Shown: positions 7,283 through 17,100, counted from the stretch's first letter. The stretch is 64,000 nt of DNA from CAYLNL01 sp964385175 (GCA_964385175.1 CAYLNL010000002.1:1-64000), one strand, 5' to 3'. Numbers and translations: made by a program. The notes: generated by a model not told the origin, from the letters alone.

Positions 7283-9934
7283 ATGGCGGAACAAGCAAGC
7301 ATGAGGCTCAATAAAGTACTGATAGAATTAAACATTTCGCTGGACAGGGCGGTAGAATACCTCCTATCCAAAGGTTATGATATAGACGCCCGCCCTACCG
7401 CTAAAATTAGCGATGAGGTGTATCACGTACTCCTGGAAGAATTTCAAACAGACAGAAATAAACGAGAAGCCTCTAAGGAAATAGGCGAGGAAAAACGAAA
7501 AGAAAAAGAAGCCATTCGGTTAGCCCAGGAGAAAGAACAGGAACTTAAAAAAATACAGCAGGAGCAACAAGAAATTATACGAGCGAAAGCCGCGCTGGCA
7601 GGTATAAAAACGGTAGGAAAGATAGAATTAGAGCCTGCCAAACCAGTTGCAGAGAAACGTACAGATGAGCCTGCTCCTAAAAAAGAGGAGCCAAAACCAG
7701 AGGAAACAACCGCCGCCGCCGAAGATGTAAAAGAAGAAATCGCCCCCACCATTCCACCTACAGAAGTTAAAGAGCCTTCCACTATTATTGAAACAAAATA
7801 CCAGAAGCTTTCTAAACCTGTAATTATAGGAGAAAAGATAGACCTTACCCAATTTGAAAAATCAAAGAAGAAAAAAGAACCCGAGAAAGAGACTGCCAAT
7901 ACCGCTGAAAGAGAAAAAGCGAGGAAGAAACGCCGTAAAAGAATCAACCTCCAAGATACCTTAGATAAAGAGTTAAAAACCGGCAAACCTGGAATGAAAG
8001 ATGCCGGCAATCGTATTCCGGGAAAAGTAGAACCTTCTGAAGAAGAAATTCAAAAACAGGTACGGGAAACCCTTGAAAAACTACAGGGAAAAGGGGGCAA
8101 ATCTAAAGGCGCCAAGTACCGCAGGGAAAAAAGAGATTCGCATCGCCAGCGAACCGAAGAAGATATTATTCAACAGGAATTAGAGAGTAAAGTACTTAGA
8201 CTCACTGAGTTTGTTACAGTGGCAGAAGTAGCTACCCTCATGAAAGTTCCCATCACCCAGGTTATTGGCGCCTGTATGTCGCTGGGCATTATGGTAACGA
8301 TGAACCAGCGCTTAGATGCTGAAACACTCTCTATCATAGCCGAAGAATTTGGGTATGAGGTAGAATTCGTATCTGCCGATTTGGAAGAAGTGGCACAAGA
8401 GGTGGAAGACAAAGCGGGAGACCTTGAACCCCGTGCGCCGGTGGTTACTGTAATGGGACATGTAGATCATGGAAAAACATCGCTTTTAGACTACATTCGC
8501 AAAGAAAATGTAATTGCCGGCGAAAGCGGCGGCATCACCCAGCATATTGGCGCTTACAGTGTGGTCTTAGATGATGGGCAAAAGATAACGTTTCTCGACA
8601 CACCGGGACACGAAGCCTTCACGGCCATGCGCGCACGCGGAGCCAAGGTAACTGACCTGGTAATTATCGTGGTTGCCGCCGATGACGATGTAATGCCCCA
8701 GACGAAAGAAGCTATAAGCCATGCTCAGGCAGCGGGTGTGCCCATTATCTTCGCTATCAATAAAATTGATAAGCCCAATGCCAACGCTGATAAAATAAAA
8801 CAAAGTTTAGCTGCCATGAATTTATTGGTGGAAGATTGGGGGGGTAAAATTCAATCGCAGGAGATTTCTGCCAAAACGGGCCAAGGAGTAAAAGAGCTTC
8901 TCGAAAAGGTGTTGTTGGAAGCCGAATTACTGGAGTTAAAAGCCAATCCTCGCAAAAATGCCTCTGGCACAGTGGTAGAATCTTTTCTTGACAAAGGAAA
9001 AGGGTATGTATGCACCATATTGGTACAGGGCGGAACCCTACACGTAGGCGATTATGTATTGGCTGGCAGGCATAGTGGTAAGGTAAAAGCCATGCAAGAT
9101 GAGCGTGGACATACCATAAAAGAAGCTGGGCCAGCTACTCCTGTATCTGTATTAGGGTTAGATGGCGCTCCGCAGGCAGGCGATACGTTTCGGGTATATG
9201 AAGATGAGCGGGAAGCGAAGCAAATTGCTACAAAACGAATGCAGCTACAACGAGAGCAATCTATAAAAACCCAACGCCATATAACCCTGGATGAAATTGG
9301 CAGGCGTATAGCTCTTGGAGATTTTAAAGAACTCAACATTGTTCTGAAGGGAGATGTGGATGGTTCTGTAGAGGCGCTTACCGATTCGTTCCAAAAACTA
9401 TCTACCGAGAAAATACATATCAATATCATTCACAAAGCGGTAGGGGCTATTACCGAGTCAGATGTTCTGTTAGCTTCTGCTTCCGATGCTATTATTATTG
9501 GTTTCAACGTGCGTCCTATGGGCGGGGCAAAAGCCTTAGCTGAAAGAGAAGAAATAGATATTCGCAACTATTCTATTATATATGATGCCATAAACGACCT
9601 CAAAGATGCTATGGAGGGAATGCTTTCTCCCGAAGTGAAAGAGGAAATTACGGGCACTGCGGAGGTGAGGGAAATTTTTAAAATCTCTAAAGTGGGTATA
9701 ATTGCGGGTTGTATGGTAACAGATGGTAAAATTTATAAAAATTCCAATATACGGGTAATCCGCGATGGGGTGGTAATACAAACCGGCGAATTGGCTTCCC
9801 TGAAACGATTTAAAGATGATGTGAAGGAGGTAGCTAAAGGTTATGATTGCGGCTTGCAGCTAAAGAACTACAACGACCTTAAAGAAGGCGATATTTTAGA
9901 AGCTTTCCAGGAAGTAACGGTGAAAAAAGGATAG
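7283..9934 (+). CDS. infB: Translation initiation factor IF-2
   Basis: An 883-residue GTPase that brings initiator tRNA to the 30S subunit and promotes subunit joining. The N-terminal IF2_N motif (about residues 1-55) is followed by a long low-complexity, Lys/Glu-rich linker to about residue 300, then the G domain with GHVDHGKT at 392-399, DTPGHEAF and NKID, and the C-terminal barrel and tRNA-binding domains. The length fits flavobacterial IF-2. It is the last gene of the operon; the next gene is convergent. Confidence 0.97.
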   Translation: MAEQASMRLNKVLIELNISLDRAVEYLLSKGYDIDARPTAKISDEVYHVLLEEFQTDRNKREASKEIGEEKRKEKEAIRLAQEKEQELKKIQQEQQEIIRAKAALAGIKTVGKIELEPAKPVAEKRTDEPAPKKEEPKPEETTAAAEDVKEEIAPTIPPTEVKEPSTIIETKYQKLSKPVIIGEKIDLTQFEKSKKKKEPEKETANTAEREKARKKRRKRINLQDTLDKELKTGKPGMKDAGNRIPGKVEPSEEEIQKQVRETLEKLQGKGGKSKGAKYRREKRDSHRQRTEEDIIQQELESKVLRLTEFVTVAEVATLMKVPITQVIGACMSLGIMVTMNQRLDAETLSIIAEEFGYEVEFVSADLEEVAQEVEDKAGDLEPRAPVVTVMGHVDHGKTSLLDYIRKENVIAGESGGITQHIGAYSVVLDDGQKITFLDTPGHEAFTAMRARGAKVTDLVIIVVAADDDVMPQTKEAISHAQAAGVPIIFAINKIDKPNANADKIKQSLAAMNLLVEDWGGKIQSQEISAKTGQGVKELLEKVLLEAELLELKANPRKNASGTVVESFLDKGKGYVCTILVQGGTLHVGDYVLAGRHSGKVKAMQDERGHTIKEAGPATPVSVLGLDGAPQAGDTFRVYEDEREAKQIATKRMQLQREQSIKTQRHITLDEIGRRIALGDFKELNIVLKGDVDGSVEALTDSFQKLSTEKIHINIIHKAVGAITESDVLLASASDAIIIGFNVRPMGGAKALAEREEIDIRNYSIIYDAINDLKDAMEGMLSPEVKEEITGTAEVREIFKISKVGIIAGCMVTDGKIYKNSNIRVIRDGVVIQTGELASLKRFKDDVKEVAKGYDCGLQLKNYNDLKEGDILEAFQEVTVKKG

Positions 9935-9975
9935 AGCAACTCTCTAAAAAGCTGCACTGATAACTTTTATGCTGC

Positions 9976-12828
9976 TTATTTCACCTCAAAAGAACGCTCT
10001 TCCTTAGTGTCTTTTCCTATTAACCGTATGAAGTATTTCCCTTTTGGCAAATACCGTTTTCCATTAGCCGCTACAGGCAGAGGTGTATCTTTGTGTTTTT
10101 TAGAATACGCTTTTTCTCCTTCTGCATTTATGGTAAGTTCATAGGAAAGATAGGTAAACCCCTTATCTGCATCTGCCGGAAAAGAGTAGAGTGTTATCCC
10201 GTCTTGAGTAGAGATGGTTACCTGGATAAGAGTCTTTGCAGAAGCATATAAGCAAATAGACAGGGAAGGCTCATACGCCGGGAGCCATTTATTCCAGGTA
10301 TTACCCCACCGCTCAGAAGTTGTAGCATCGTCCACGGGGAAAAGATAGATGGTTTTAGCTGTTATCTCCGGAGTGAGTTGTTGCAAGGGAGCGACCGAGG
10401 TTTTGTAAATTCCCCGCCCGTGCGTGCCTATGACCAGGTCTTTTGCATCTGGCTGAAGAACCAAATCGTGCACTGCCACATGGGGCAATCCTTTGCCAAA
10501 CGGCTCCCACTTACCACCCCCATCCAGTGATACATACACACCATTATCGGTGCCAACGTACAAAATATTTTCCTTTTCCGTGTCTTCACGAATAACATTT
10601 ATGGACGCCATGGGTAAATTAGCGCTTATACTTTTCCAGGTTTGCCCGTAATCATCGCTCTGGTAAATATAGGGAGTAAAATTATCCCAGCGATAGCCAT
10701 TGAGACATACATATACCCGTTCTTTTTTGAATTGAGAGGCTACTACCCTACTTACCCAGAGGTCTTTTGGAAAACTGATAGATAGTTTTTGCCAGCTTGC
10801 CCCCGCATCGCGACTCAGGTACACCAAGCCATCATCGCTGCCCGTATATAGCAGCCCAAATTGAAAAGGCGATTCTGAAAGAGTGGTAAGAGTTCCATAG
10901 GCTACATTTCCTTTTTTTCCTCCTGTGGTAAGGTCTCCTGATATCGCCGTCCAATTTTCTCCCCGGTTCATGGACCGATGGAGTTTATGGCTCCCCATAT
11001 ACAAAATATCAGGGTTGTGGGGCGAAAGTAAAATAGGGGTTTGCCAGTTAAACCGGTAGGGATATTCTCCCAACTCATGTTTGGGTTGTATATAAGTTTG
11101 CTCACCCGTTTTCCGGTTGATTCGGAAATAGTTGCCAAACTGATACCCGGTATATACCAAAGTAGGGTCTTGCGGGTTTATTTGCACTTGCATGCCATCT
11201 CCTCCCATGAGATTTTTCCAGGTATATTCTCCTTCTTGCTGCCAGGAACGGTCTTCTTTGGCATCGTGAGGGCCTTCCCAAACCCCGTTATCTTGCAATC
11301 CGCCATAGACGTGGTAGGGTTTTTGCCTGTCTATATTGATAGAATAGAATTGTCCTACCGAAGGAGAATTGTTTTTAACCCAGGTTTTTCCATCGTCATA
11401 CGAAACATTAATACCCCCGTCATTTCCATTGATGAGATGCCCGGGTTTGTAAGGGTTTACCCAGAGGGCGTGATGGTCTGGATGGACATTTTCGCGATTT
11501 ATTGTTTCAAAAGTAACTCCTCCATCGGCAGATTTCAACAAGGGAACCCCGGCTATATATAATTTGTTTTTATCCCGGGCATCTACCCGAATTTGACCGA
11601 AATAGTAACCGTAGCTGTAAAAAAGGTCGTCTAAATAACCTTCATGAGTTTTTTTCCAGCTTTTTCCACCGTCATTGCTACGGTACACTTCGGCCCCGAT
11701 AACTTCTGTATCAAAGAGAAGGGCATTGGCATCCTCTAAATATTTAGCCAAATCGGCAGGCGTTACCGTGCCGCTTCGCACTAACTGTTTCACATTTTCG
11801 GCAGTGTATTTTTCCTGGAAGCCATGTTTTTTTAAAAAGTCATTTAGTTTCTTAGCATCTAATTCCAGGAAATCCTTTACTGGCATAGATTTAAAATCAT
11901 TTTTAGAAAGAGTGGCAGGGTCTTTCTTTTTAGAATCATCTTTTCGGTGAAACTGGTTGTCCACAACAGCATAAACAGTATTTTCGTCAAAAACCGCTAT
12001 CCCTATTCTTCCCACACCAGTTCCAACAGGAATACCACTTTCAGGACTGCTTATGGTTTGCCAGGTTTCGCCCCCATCTGTACTTTTATAGATTCCAGAT
12101 TGGCTGCCATTCCCTTCAAAATTCCAAGCCTTGCGATCTTTTTGCCAGGCAGCGGCATAAAGTATCATAAAATTTCCCGGGGCAGAGGCTACGTCTATCA
12201 CTCCTGTTTCAGGACTTATATAGAGTGTTTTTTTCCAGGTCTTGCCGCCATCGGTAGTTTTGTAAATGCCTCGTTCTTCGTTGGGCGAATAGAGATGCCC
12301 CACCACGGCCACTACTACTTCGTTGGGATTACGGGGGTTAATAACAATTCTGCCAATATGATGCGAATCGGGCAAGCCAGCGGGTTGCCAGGTGGCGCCA
12401 TTATCTGAAGATTTTAGTATGCCTATCCCGGGATAAGAAGAGCGGGAGGCGTTGCTTTCGCCCGTGCCTAACCAAATGGTTCGGTTTTCCCAGTCCACGG
12501 CAACCGCACCGGTATTTTGAGTGGGGGCGTTGTCTAAAACAGGCGTAAAACTGGTTCCATTGTTGCTGGTGTGCCACAGCCCCCCAGAAGCATAGGCTAC
12601 ATAAAATTCTGTAGGGTCGTGGGGGTTTACAGCTACGTCCACCACGCGACCGCTCATAATAGATGGTCCTATATTTTCAAAAGGGATATTTTTTACCAGG
12701 GAATTTTCGTGGAGTGTTCTTTTTTGAAGGAGCGCCTGTTGATAGGCATCTGCCGGGGTAGCGGGTTGCTGTGCCTTTAAGGCGGTTATGCCGAGCGCTA
12801 AAAGAATGAGGTGTGTATATTTTTTCAT
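9976..12828 (-). CDS. Exported Asp-box (VPS10/sortilin-like) beta-propeller protein
   Basis: A 950-residue protein with a signal peptide (MKKYTHLILLALGITALKAQ). It carries about ten Asp-box/BNR motifs of the type SxDGGxTW (for example SSDNGATW, TTDGGKTW, STDGGETW, SNDGGKSW, SYDDGKTW, SRDAGASW), which mark beta-propeller blades of the VPS10/sortilin or sialidase-like superfamily. Such proteins are often labelled 'glycosyl hydrolase', but I see no sialidase active-site set, so an enzymatic role is not supported. No T9SS tail is recognisable; the C-terminal 130 residues form a separate domain. It stands alone and converges on infB. A TACCTTTG box on the minus strand (12927-12934) may be its promoter, 98 bp upstream. 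Confidence 0.8.
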   Translation of the reverse strand: MKKYTHLILLALGITALKAQQPATPADAYQQALLQKRTLHENSLVKNIPFENIGPSIMSGRVVDVAVNPHDPTEFYVAYASGGLWHTSNNGTSFTPVLDNAPTQNTGAVAVDWENRTIWLGTGESNASRSSYPGIGILKSSDNGATWQPAGLPDSHHIGRIVINPRNPNEVVVAVVGHLYSPNEERGIYKTTDGGKTWKKTLYISPETGVIDVASAPGNFMILYAAAWQKDRKAWNFEGNGSQSGIYKSTDGGETWQTISSPESGIPVGTGVGRIGIAVFDENTVYAVVDNQFHRKDDSKKKDPATLSKNDFKSMPVKDFLELDAKKLNDFLKKHGFQEKYTAENVKQLVRSGTVTPADLAKYLEDANALLFDTEVIGAEVYRSNDGGKSWKKTHEGYLDDLFYSYGYYFGQIRVDARDKNKLYIAGVPLLKSADGGVTFETINRENVHPDHHALWVNPYKPGHLINGNDGGINVSYDDGKTWVKNNSPSVGQFYSINIDRQKPYHVYGGLQDNGVWEGPHDAKEDRSWQQEGEYTWKNLMGGDGMQVQINPQDPTLVYTGYQFGNYFRINRKTGEQTYIQPKHELGEYPYRFNWQTPILLSPHNPDILYMGSHKLHRSMNRGENWTAISGDLTTGGKKGNVAYGTLTTLSESPFQFGLLYTGSDDGLVYLSRDAGASWQKLSISFPKDLWVSRVVASQFKKERVYVCLNGYRWDNFTPYIYQSDDYGQTWKSISANLPMASINVIREDTEKENILYVGTDNGVYVSLDGGGKWEPFGKGLPHVAVHDLVLQPDAKDLVIGTHGRGIYKTSVAPLQQLTPEITAKTIYLFPVDDATTSERWGNTWNKWLPAYEPSLSICLYASAKTLIQVTISTQDGITLYSFPADADKGFTYLSYELTINAEGEKAYSKKHKDTPLPVAANGKRYLPKGKYFIRLIGKDTKEERSFEVK

Positions 12829-13063
12829 ACGTGTTGACTGATTTATTTTAGTAAAGGCAGCATTTTCTATAGAAAAAGATTGATAAATATAAATATTTAT
12901 TAAGGGTTATTTTTTCTCCTTCCGGGCAAAGGTATGAGAATCCAAGGCATTTTTAGATATGGTTTTATTCGTTTAGGATAGAAATAAGAAGGGGACAAAT
13001 TATCGCTTTACCTTGCAATTTAGTATCTAATAGTTGAAATCTAAAATTCATAGTGGCTATTTT

Positions 13064-14380
13064 TCAGGTCTGCGACTCTAAGGCTGTTTTATAGGCTTGC
13101 AAGCAGCGTTGCCGCGCCAGGGTGTGATTTACCATTTCAGTGGGGTATAAAGGCGTTTTGTACTCATGTACCCATTTTTTTATATATAGAAATTGAGGGT
13201 CGAATTTTTTGAGTTGTTCGGCGGGATTGAAAATTCTAAAATAAGGCGCTGCATCTACCCCGCACCCAGCTACCCATTGCCAGTTTCCTACATTGCTTGC
13301 CATATCATAATCCAGTAATTTTTCTGCAAAATAGGCCTCTCCCCAGCTCCAGTGAACTAACAAGTGTTTACAGAGAAAACTGGCGGCAACCATTCGCACG
13401 CGGTTGTGCATAAACCCTGTTTCATTTAGCTCCCTCATGCCGGCATCTACTAAGGGAAAGCCTGTTTCACCCTGGCGCCATCGTGCAAATTCTTCTTCTT
13501 TGTTCCGCCATGCTATGCCATCGTAGGCGGGTTTGAAACTGCGGGTGGCGGTATGCGGAAAATGCCAGAGAATTTGGGAGAAAAAATCTCGCCATATTAG
13601 TTCTTTTAAGAATGTACCACGGGGGTTTTGACGGGCTTTTTGTATCGCCTCCCGAATGCTTACAGTGCCAAAACGCAAGTGTACGCTCAGTTTTGAGGTG
13701 CCGGCTATGGCGGGAATATCCCGAACGGTTTCATATTGATGGATGAGTTCTTCGGTGAGCGTATAAGAAGGCGCCTGGAAGTGAGATTTTACAAATCCTA
13801 TTTCTGCCAGGGAGAGGCGGGGAAGGTTTTCATCTTGTATAAAGTTATGAAAATAGGGTTCTGAGTCATAGGTTTCAATCGGGGTTTGCTCAAATTGAGC
13901 AAGCCATTTGCGGGAATAGGGGGTATAAACTACATAGGGGGCGCCGGGTGCTTTTACAACATCATCTTTTTCAAAAAAAACATGGTCTTTAAAGGTGTAG
14001 AAGGGGATTTGTTTTGAGTGTAAAGAATCGCCTACTTCCCGGTCCCGCTTTCGGGCATAGGGCTCATAATCGTGGTTACTATAAACAGCTGTTACAGAAT
14101 AGGTTTCGGTAATTTTTTTAAAAACCTCCAGCGGTGTGCCATAATAAAGAGCTATGCCGCTGTTGGCTTTTTCGGCAAGAGTTTTTTCAATGGTTTGCAG
14201 GGTTTGGTATATACATGTTACCCGGGCATCGGCTTTGGGAAGAGAATGGAGAATGGAGGTGTCAAAAATAAAAACTGGCAATACCGGTGAGCCTCCCCGC
14301 AAGGCATTGTATAGTCCTGTGTTATCGTGCAGGCGCAAATCGCGCCGAAACCAGAAAATAGCAATGGTCTTTTTTGTCAT
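13064..14380 (-). CDS. phrB: Deoxyribodipyrimidine photolyase
   Basis: A 438-residue flavoprotein of the photolyase/cryptochrome family that repairs UV-induced cyclobutane pyrimidine dimers using light. The N-terminal alpha/beta antenna domain begins with IFWFRRDLRLHDN, and the C-terminal FAD domain contains TSKLSVHLRFGTVSIRE, WRDFFSQILWH, GFPLVDAGMREL, MHNRVRM and a Trp-rich NWQWVAGCG stretch, all typical of class I enzymes. I chose the ATG at 14380 (MTKKTIAIFWF) because a longer in-frame extension to 14422 adds 14 unrelated residues. A 20-unit heptamer array lies 130 bp upstream, and the upstream gene is on the same strand. Confidence 0.93.
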   Translation of the reverse strand: MTKKTIAIFWFRRDLRLHDNTGLYNALRGGSPVLPVFIFDTSILHSLPKADARVTCIYQTLQTIEKTLAEKANSGIALYYGTPLEVFKKITETYSVTAVYSNHDYEPYARKRDREVGDSLHSKQIPFYTFKDHVFFEKDDVVKAPGAPYVVYTPYSRKWLAQFEQTPIETYDSEPYFHNFIQDENLPRLSLAEIGFVKSHFQAPSYTLTEELIHQYETVRDIPAIAGTSKLSVHLRFGTVSIREAIQKARQNPRGTFLKELIWRDFFSQILWHFPHTATRSFKPAYDGIAWRNKEEEFARWRQGETGFPLVDAGMRELNETGFMHNRVRMVAASFLCKHLLVHWSWGEAYFAEKLLDYDMASNVGNWQWVAGCGVDAAPYFRIFNPAEQLKKFDPQFLYIKKWVHEYKTPLYPTEMVNHTLARQRCLQAYKTALESQT

Positions 14381-14510
14381 GTATGTTACAGGATTTTGAT
14401 AGCCGCCTGTTAAAACCACCATCTATTTAAAAACGAAAATTGTTCTGGCTCTTGATTCTACCTTCCACTTCCCTCCCTTCAACTATGTTCAGAGCAGGCA
14501 GGCGAGTTCT

Positions 14511-14650
14511 CTTGGCTCTTGGCTCTTGGCTCTTGGCTCTTGGTTCTTGGTTCTTGGCTCTTGGTTCTTGGCTCTTGGTTCTTGGTTCTTGGTTCTTGGT
14601 TCTTGGCTCTTGGCTCTTGGTTCTTGGTTCTTGGCTCTTGGCTCTTGGTT
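14511..14650. repeat. Heptamer tandem array, 20 units of CTTGGCT/CTTGGTT
   Basis: Twenty uninterrupted 7-bp units occur in two variants differing only at position 6 (C or T), ten of each, in an irregular order. On the minus strand the units read AGCCAAG/AACCAAG. It lies in the 349-bp gap between phrB (start 14380) and the thioredoxin-fold gene (stop 14730), so it is in the region that should hold the phrB promoter. The open frames through it (GSWLLALGSW-type) are artefacts. Confidence 0.97.
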
Positions 14651-14729
14651 CTATATCCTTATTGCCTTACGGTTAAAAAAAAGTACCCGAAGTCTTTAGA
14701 CTCCGGATACTCAACAAACCATAACTTCA

Positions 14730-15344
14730 TCACACTTTAATAGAACATCCGATAGCTTTGGTGGTAGTCATTTCAATTTTTTCACCTTTTAGCATCGCAT
14801 CCACGGCATTTTCCAGGTACTTAGTTTTCACGGCATCAGCATCCTGGTAGTTATCATCTATAGCACCAATATAACGAACTATATTTCCTTTAGCTGTTTT
14901 TTCGAGTAAAAATACATGGGGGGTGCGGGTGGCGCCATATTGAGGGAATACTTTTTGTCCTTCATCAAACAAATAAGGAAATGTAAATCCTTTTTCGTTA
15001 GCTCTTACCTTCATTTCGGCATAGCTATCTTTGGGTTGTTTTTCAGGGTTATTGGGGTTAATAGCTATAACAGGCACACCTTTTTTGCTGTATTTTTTAT
15101 CAAGAGCTATCACTCTGTCTTCGTAGGCTATGGCATAGGGGCAGCTATTGCAGGTGAAAATAACCAGAAATCCCTTAGCGTCTTTATAGTTAGAAAGCGA
15201 CACCATTTTGCCATCTACATTTTTAAGGGTAAAGTCCGCAGCATAATCGCCTACTGTATAGCCTTCTTCTTTATGGGGGTTGAAGGAAAATGCTCCCAGG
15301 ATAAGGAGGGGCAGGGCAAGTGAAAAAAATTTGATAGGTTTCAT
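14730..15344 (-). CDS. Thioredoxin-fold (peroxiredoxin-like/AhpC-TSA) exported protein
   Basis: A 204-residue protein with an N-terminal signal sequence (MKPIKFFSLALPLLILGAFS). The body is a redoxin/AhpC-TSA fold: YAADFTLKNVDGKMVSLSNY, then FTCNSCPYA, where the two cysteines are in a CNSC arrangement, and the cis-Pro region TRTPHVFLL. It resembles the PRX-like family of periplasmic redoxins rather than a classical two-cysteine peroxiredoxin. It starts 2 bp after the stop of the TlpA-like lipoprotein gene, so the two probably form an operon for periplasmic thiol chemistry. The substrate is unknown. Confidence 0.82.
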   Translation of the reverse strand: MKPIKFFSLALPLLILGAFSFNPHKEEGYTVGDYAADFTLKNVDGKMVSLSNYKDAKGFLVIFTCNSCPYAIAYEDRVIALDKKYSKKGVPVIAINPNNPEKQPKDSYAEMKVRANEKGFTFPYLFDEGQKVFPQYGATRTPHVFLLEKTAKGNIVRYIGAIDDNYQDADAVKTKYLENAVDAMLKGEKIEMTTTKAIGCSIKV

Positions 15345-15346
15345 AA

Positions 15347-15952
15347 TTATTGGGGATTTAAAAATTTTACTACTTGTTTTTCTAATTCTTCATAGGTAAA
15401 GGATTGTTCAAAGAAGGCGCTTTTCCCGTTTTTATAGAACAGCGTTGCCGGAATAGCGCCCGACCAGTTGGCATCTACCTTAGGTATCCAATCATTCTGG
15501 TATGGGTCATCTAAAAGCAGCACCGGTGTTTGTAACTTTTCCCGTTCAATAAAAGGAATGAGTTTCTGCTCCACGGTGGCGGGAATATCTAAGCTCACTA
15601 AATTCACTTCAACGCCTTTATTTTTATAGGTTTGGTATAGTTTCTCAAAGTGGGGCAATTCTTCCACGCATGGTTTGCACCAGGTAGCCCAAAAGTTGAA
15701 AATATGAAGTTTTCCATCGTTCTTCGTTAAAAAAGGCGCTAACCCATCATATTTATACACCGCTACTGTTCCGCCTTTATAGTGCACCGTTTTTGGGGCA
15801 GGCAAATGATTTTTGCTTTCCCCGTTTTTGCAACTTGAAAACAAACATACAAAAATAGCGCATAAAATTATTCGCACGGGCTTGTTTTTTGATTTAAAAA
15901 TAGAACTATCAGGAGTATCCTCATTATTATTTAACAAAAATTTATCAATCAC
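15347..15952 (-). CDS. TlpA/ResA-like thioredoxin lipoprotein
   Basis: A 201-residue protein with a hydrophobic stretch ending in LFSSC, a lipobox-like site, followed by a thioredoxin domain with FNFWATWCKPC near residue 90 and the cis-Pro IPATLF. Such TlpA/ResA-type proteins reduce periplasmic disulfides, often during cytochrome c maturation or stress. The ATG at 15952 leaves about 25 residues before the hydrophobic part; a GTG near 15877 would give a more usual lipoprotein signal, so the start is uncertain. It is divergent from the MarR gene, with 58 bp between. Confidence 0.82.
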   Translation of the reverse strand: MIDKFLLNNNEDTPDSSIFKSKNKPVRIILCAIFVCLFSSCKNGESKNHLPAPKTVHYKGGTVAVYKYDGLAPFLTKNDGKLHIFNFWATWCKPCVEELPHFEKLYQTYKNKGVEVNLVSLDIPATVEQKLIPFIEREKLQTPVLLLDDPYQNDWIPKVDANWSGAIPATLFYKNGKSAFFEQSFTYEELEKQVVKFLNPQ

Positions 15953-15978
15953 CTCCTTTTTGAAATCATAGAATTGTT

Positions 15979-15986
15979 TATTTTTG
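15979..15986 (+). promoter_or_regulatory. -7 box for marR-family gene
   Basis: TATTTTTG matches TAnnTTTG, and TTTG at 15959-15962 is 16 bp upstream as a possible -33 element. It lies 24 bp before the ATG at 16011. Confidence 0.65.
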
Positions 15987-16010
15987 TACCTACAATTATT
16001 GTAGAGACAA

Positions 16011-16478
16011 ATGAATATTGAGGCTCTTATAAAAACTTCGGCTATGCCGCTTCCTAAAAAAACAGTGGTGCATGTTATTTATACGGCTACTATGCTTATG
16101 GAAGCTGTCTCGGAGGTTTTAAAGCCTTTTGGCATTTCGCTTCCACAGTTTAATGTGCTCCGTATTTTGAGAGGGCAGAAGGGCAATCCTATTCACGCAT
16201 TCGCCATCCAGGAGCGAATGGTTCACAAGATGAGCAATATTACGCGGCTGGTAGATAAGTTGCTTGAAAAGGGGTTAGTGAGCCGCACCGTATGCCCGGA
16301 AAACCGGCGGAAGATAGAGGTTTTTATTACCCGGGAGGGGCTGGCCATGCTAAGCCGCTTAGACCCGGTTATTGACCATATAGAGGCAGAATCTATGAGG
16401 GGGCTGAATTTGCCCGAGCTGGAGACTTTGAATAGCCTTTTAGAAAAAATACATTCGCAACCTCAGCTAAAAAACTAA
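16011..16478 (+). CDS. MarR family transcriptional regulator
   Basis: A 155-residue winged-helix protein. The DNA-binding part is visible as GISLPQFNVLRILRGQKG, then the recognition-helix region MVHKMSNITRLVDKLLEKGLVSR and the wing CPENRRKIEVFIT. MarR proteins are dimeric repressors that respond to small molecules or oxidation. It is followed 52 bp later by a YceI gene on the same strand and faces the two thioredoxin-fold genes across a short divergent promoter region; control of either neighbour is possible, but no operator was identified. Confidence 0.9.
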   Translation: MNIEALIKTSAMPLPKKTVVHVIYTATMLMEAVSEVLKPFGISLPQFNVLRILRGQKGNPIHAFAIQERMVHKMSNITRLVDKLLEKGLVSRTVCPENRRKIEVFITREGLAMLSRLDPVIDHIEAESMRGLNLPELETLNSLLEKIHSQPQLKN

Positions 16479-16530
16479 GTTGAAAAATGCTCTTTTTTTA
16501 TTTAATTTATTAACCTAAAATCAAAATTGT

Positions 16531-17100
16531 ATGAACATGAAATTGTATGCACTTGTAGTTATGTTTGCGGTGGCGTTGGGAAGTATCCCTGCCCAGGCGC
16601 AACGAAAAGAAGTAAACGTTAATGCTTCTAAAATTACGTGGAAGGGTTATAAAGTAACCGGCTCGCACGAGGGAACTATTAACCTGAAGGAGGGTTTTTT
16701 AACCTATAAGGGCGCCGGACTGGCGAGCGGCGAATTTGTGGTGGATATGACGTCTCTTACGGCTACCGACTTATCGGGAGAGTATAAAAATAAGTTAGAC
16801 GGCCACCTGAAGTCGGATGATTTTTTCGGGGTTGAAAAATATCCTACCGCTAAATTGGTAATTACCAAGGTGAAACGCTCGGGCAAAAATTCTTATAAAG
16901 CGGTGGGAAATCTTACCATTAAAGGAAAAACTAACCCGGTTTCTTTCGATTTGTCGGTTTATGGACAAAAAGCCATCGCTTCTATGAAGGTAGATCGCTC
17001 TAAATACGATATTCGGTATGGTTCGGGTAGTTTTTTTGACAACCTGGGCGATAAGACTATTTATGATGAGTTTGACCTGGTGGTAGATTTGCAGTTTTAA
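16531..17100 (+). CDS. YceI family periplasmic lipid-binding protein
   Basis: A 189-residue exported protein. The signal peptide (MKLYALVVMFAVALGSIPAQAQ) is followed by the YceI lipocalin-like domain: ASKITWKGYKVTGSHEGTI, DMTSLTATDL, GHLKSDDFFGVEKYPTAKL and the NLTIKGKTNPVSFDL strand. Family members bind isoprenoid-type molecules in the periplasm. Located directly after the MarR gene and before a strong terminator, so the two probably form a small operon. Confidence 0.92.
   Translation: MNMKLYALVVMFAVALGSIPAQAQRKEVNVNASKITWKGYKVTGSHEGTINLKEGFLTYKGAGLASGEFVVDMTSLTATDLSGEYKNKLDGHLKSDDFFGVEKYPTAKLVITKVKRSGKNSYKAVGNLTIKGKTNPVSFDLSVYGQKAIASMKVDRSKYDIRYGSGSFFDNLGDKTIYDEFDLVVDLQF

Noticed and set aside
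7444..8010. 188-codon minus-strand frame opposite infB
   Set aside because: Ser/Phe-rich antisense of the Lys/Glu-rich linker of IF-2; a composition artefact.
11041..11562. 173-codon plus-strand frame opposite the Asp-box protein
   Set aside because: Antisense of a gene with clear Asp-box repeats; no recognisable domain or promoter.
14511..14650. CRISPR-like array
   Set aside because: The units are 7 bp with no spacers, so this is a simple tandem repeat.
14440..14740. Two open frames reading GSWLLALGSWFL through the heptamer array
   Set aside because: They are produced by the 7-bp repeat, which stays open in several frames; no start context, domain or family.
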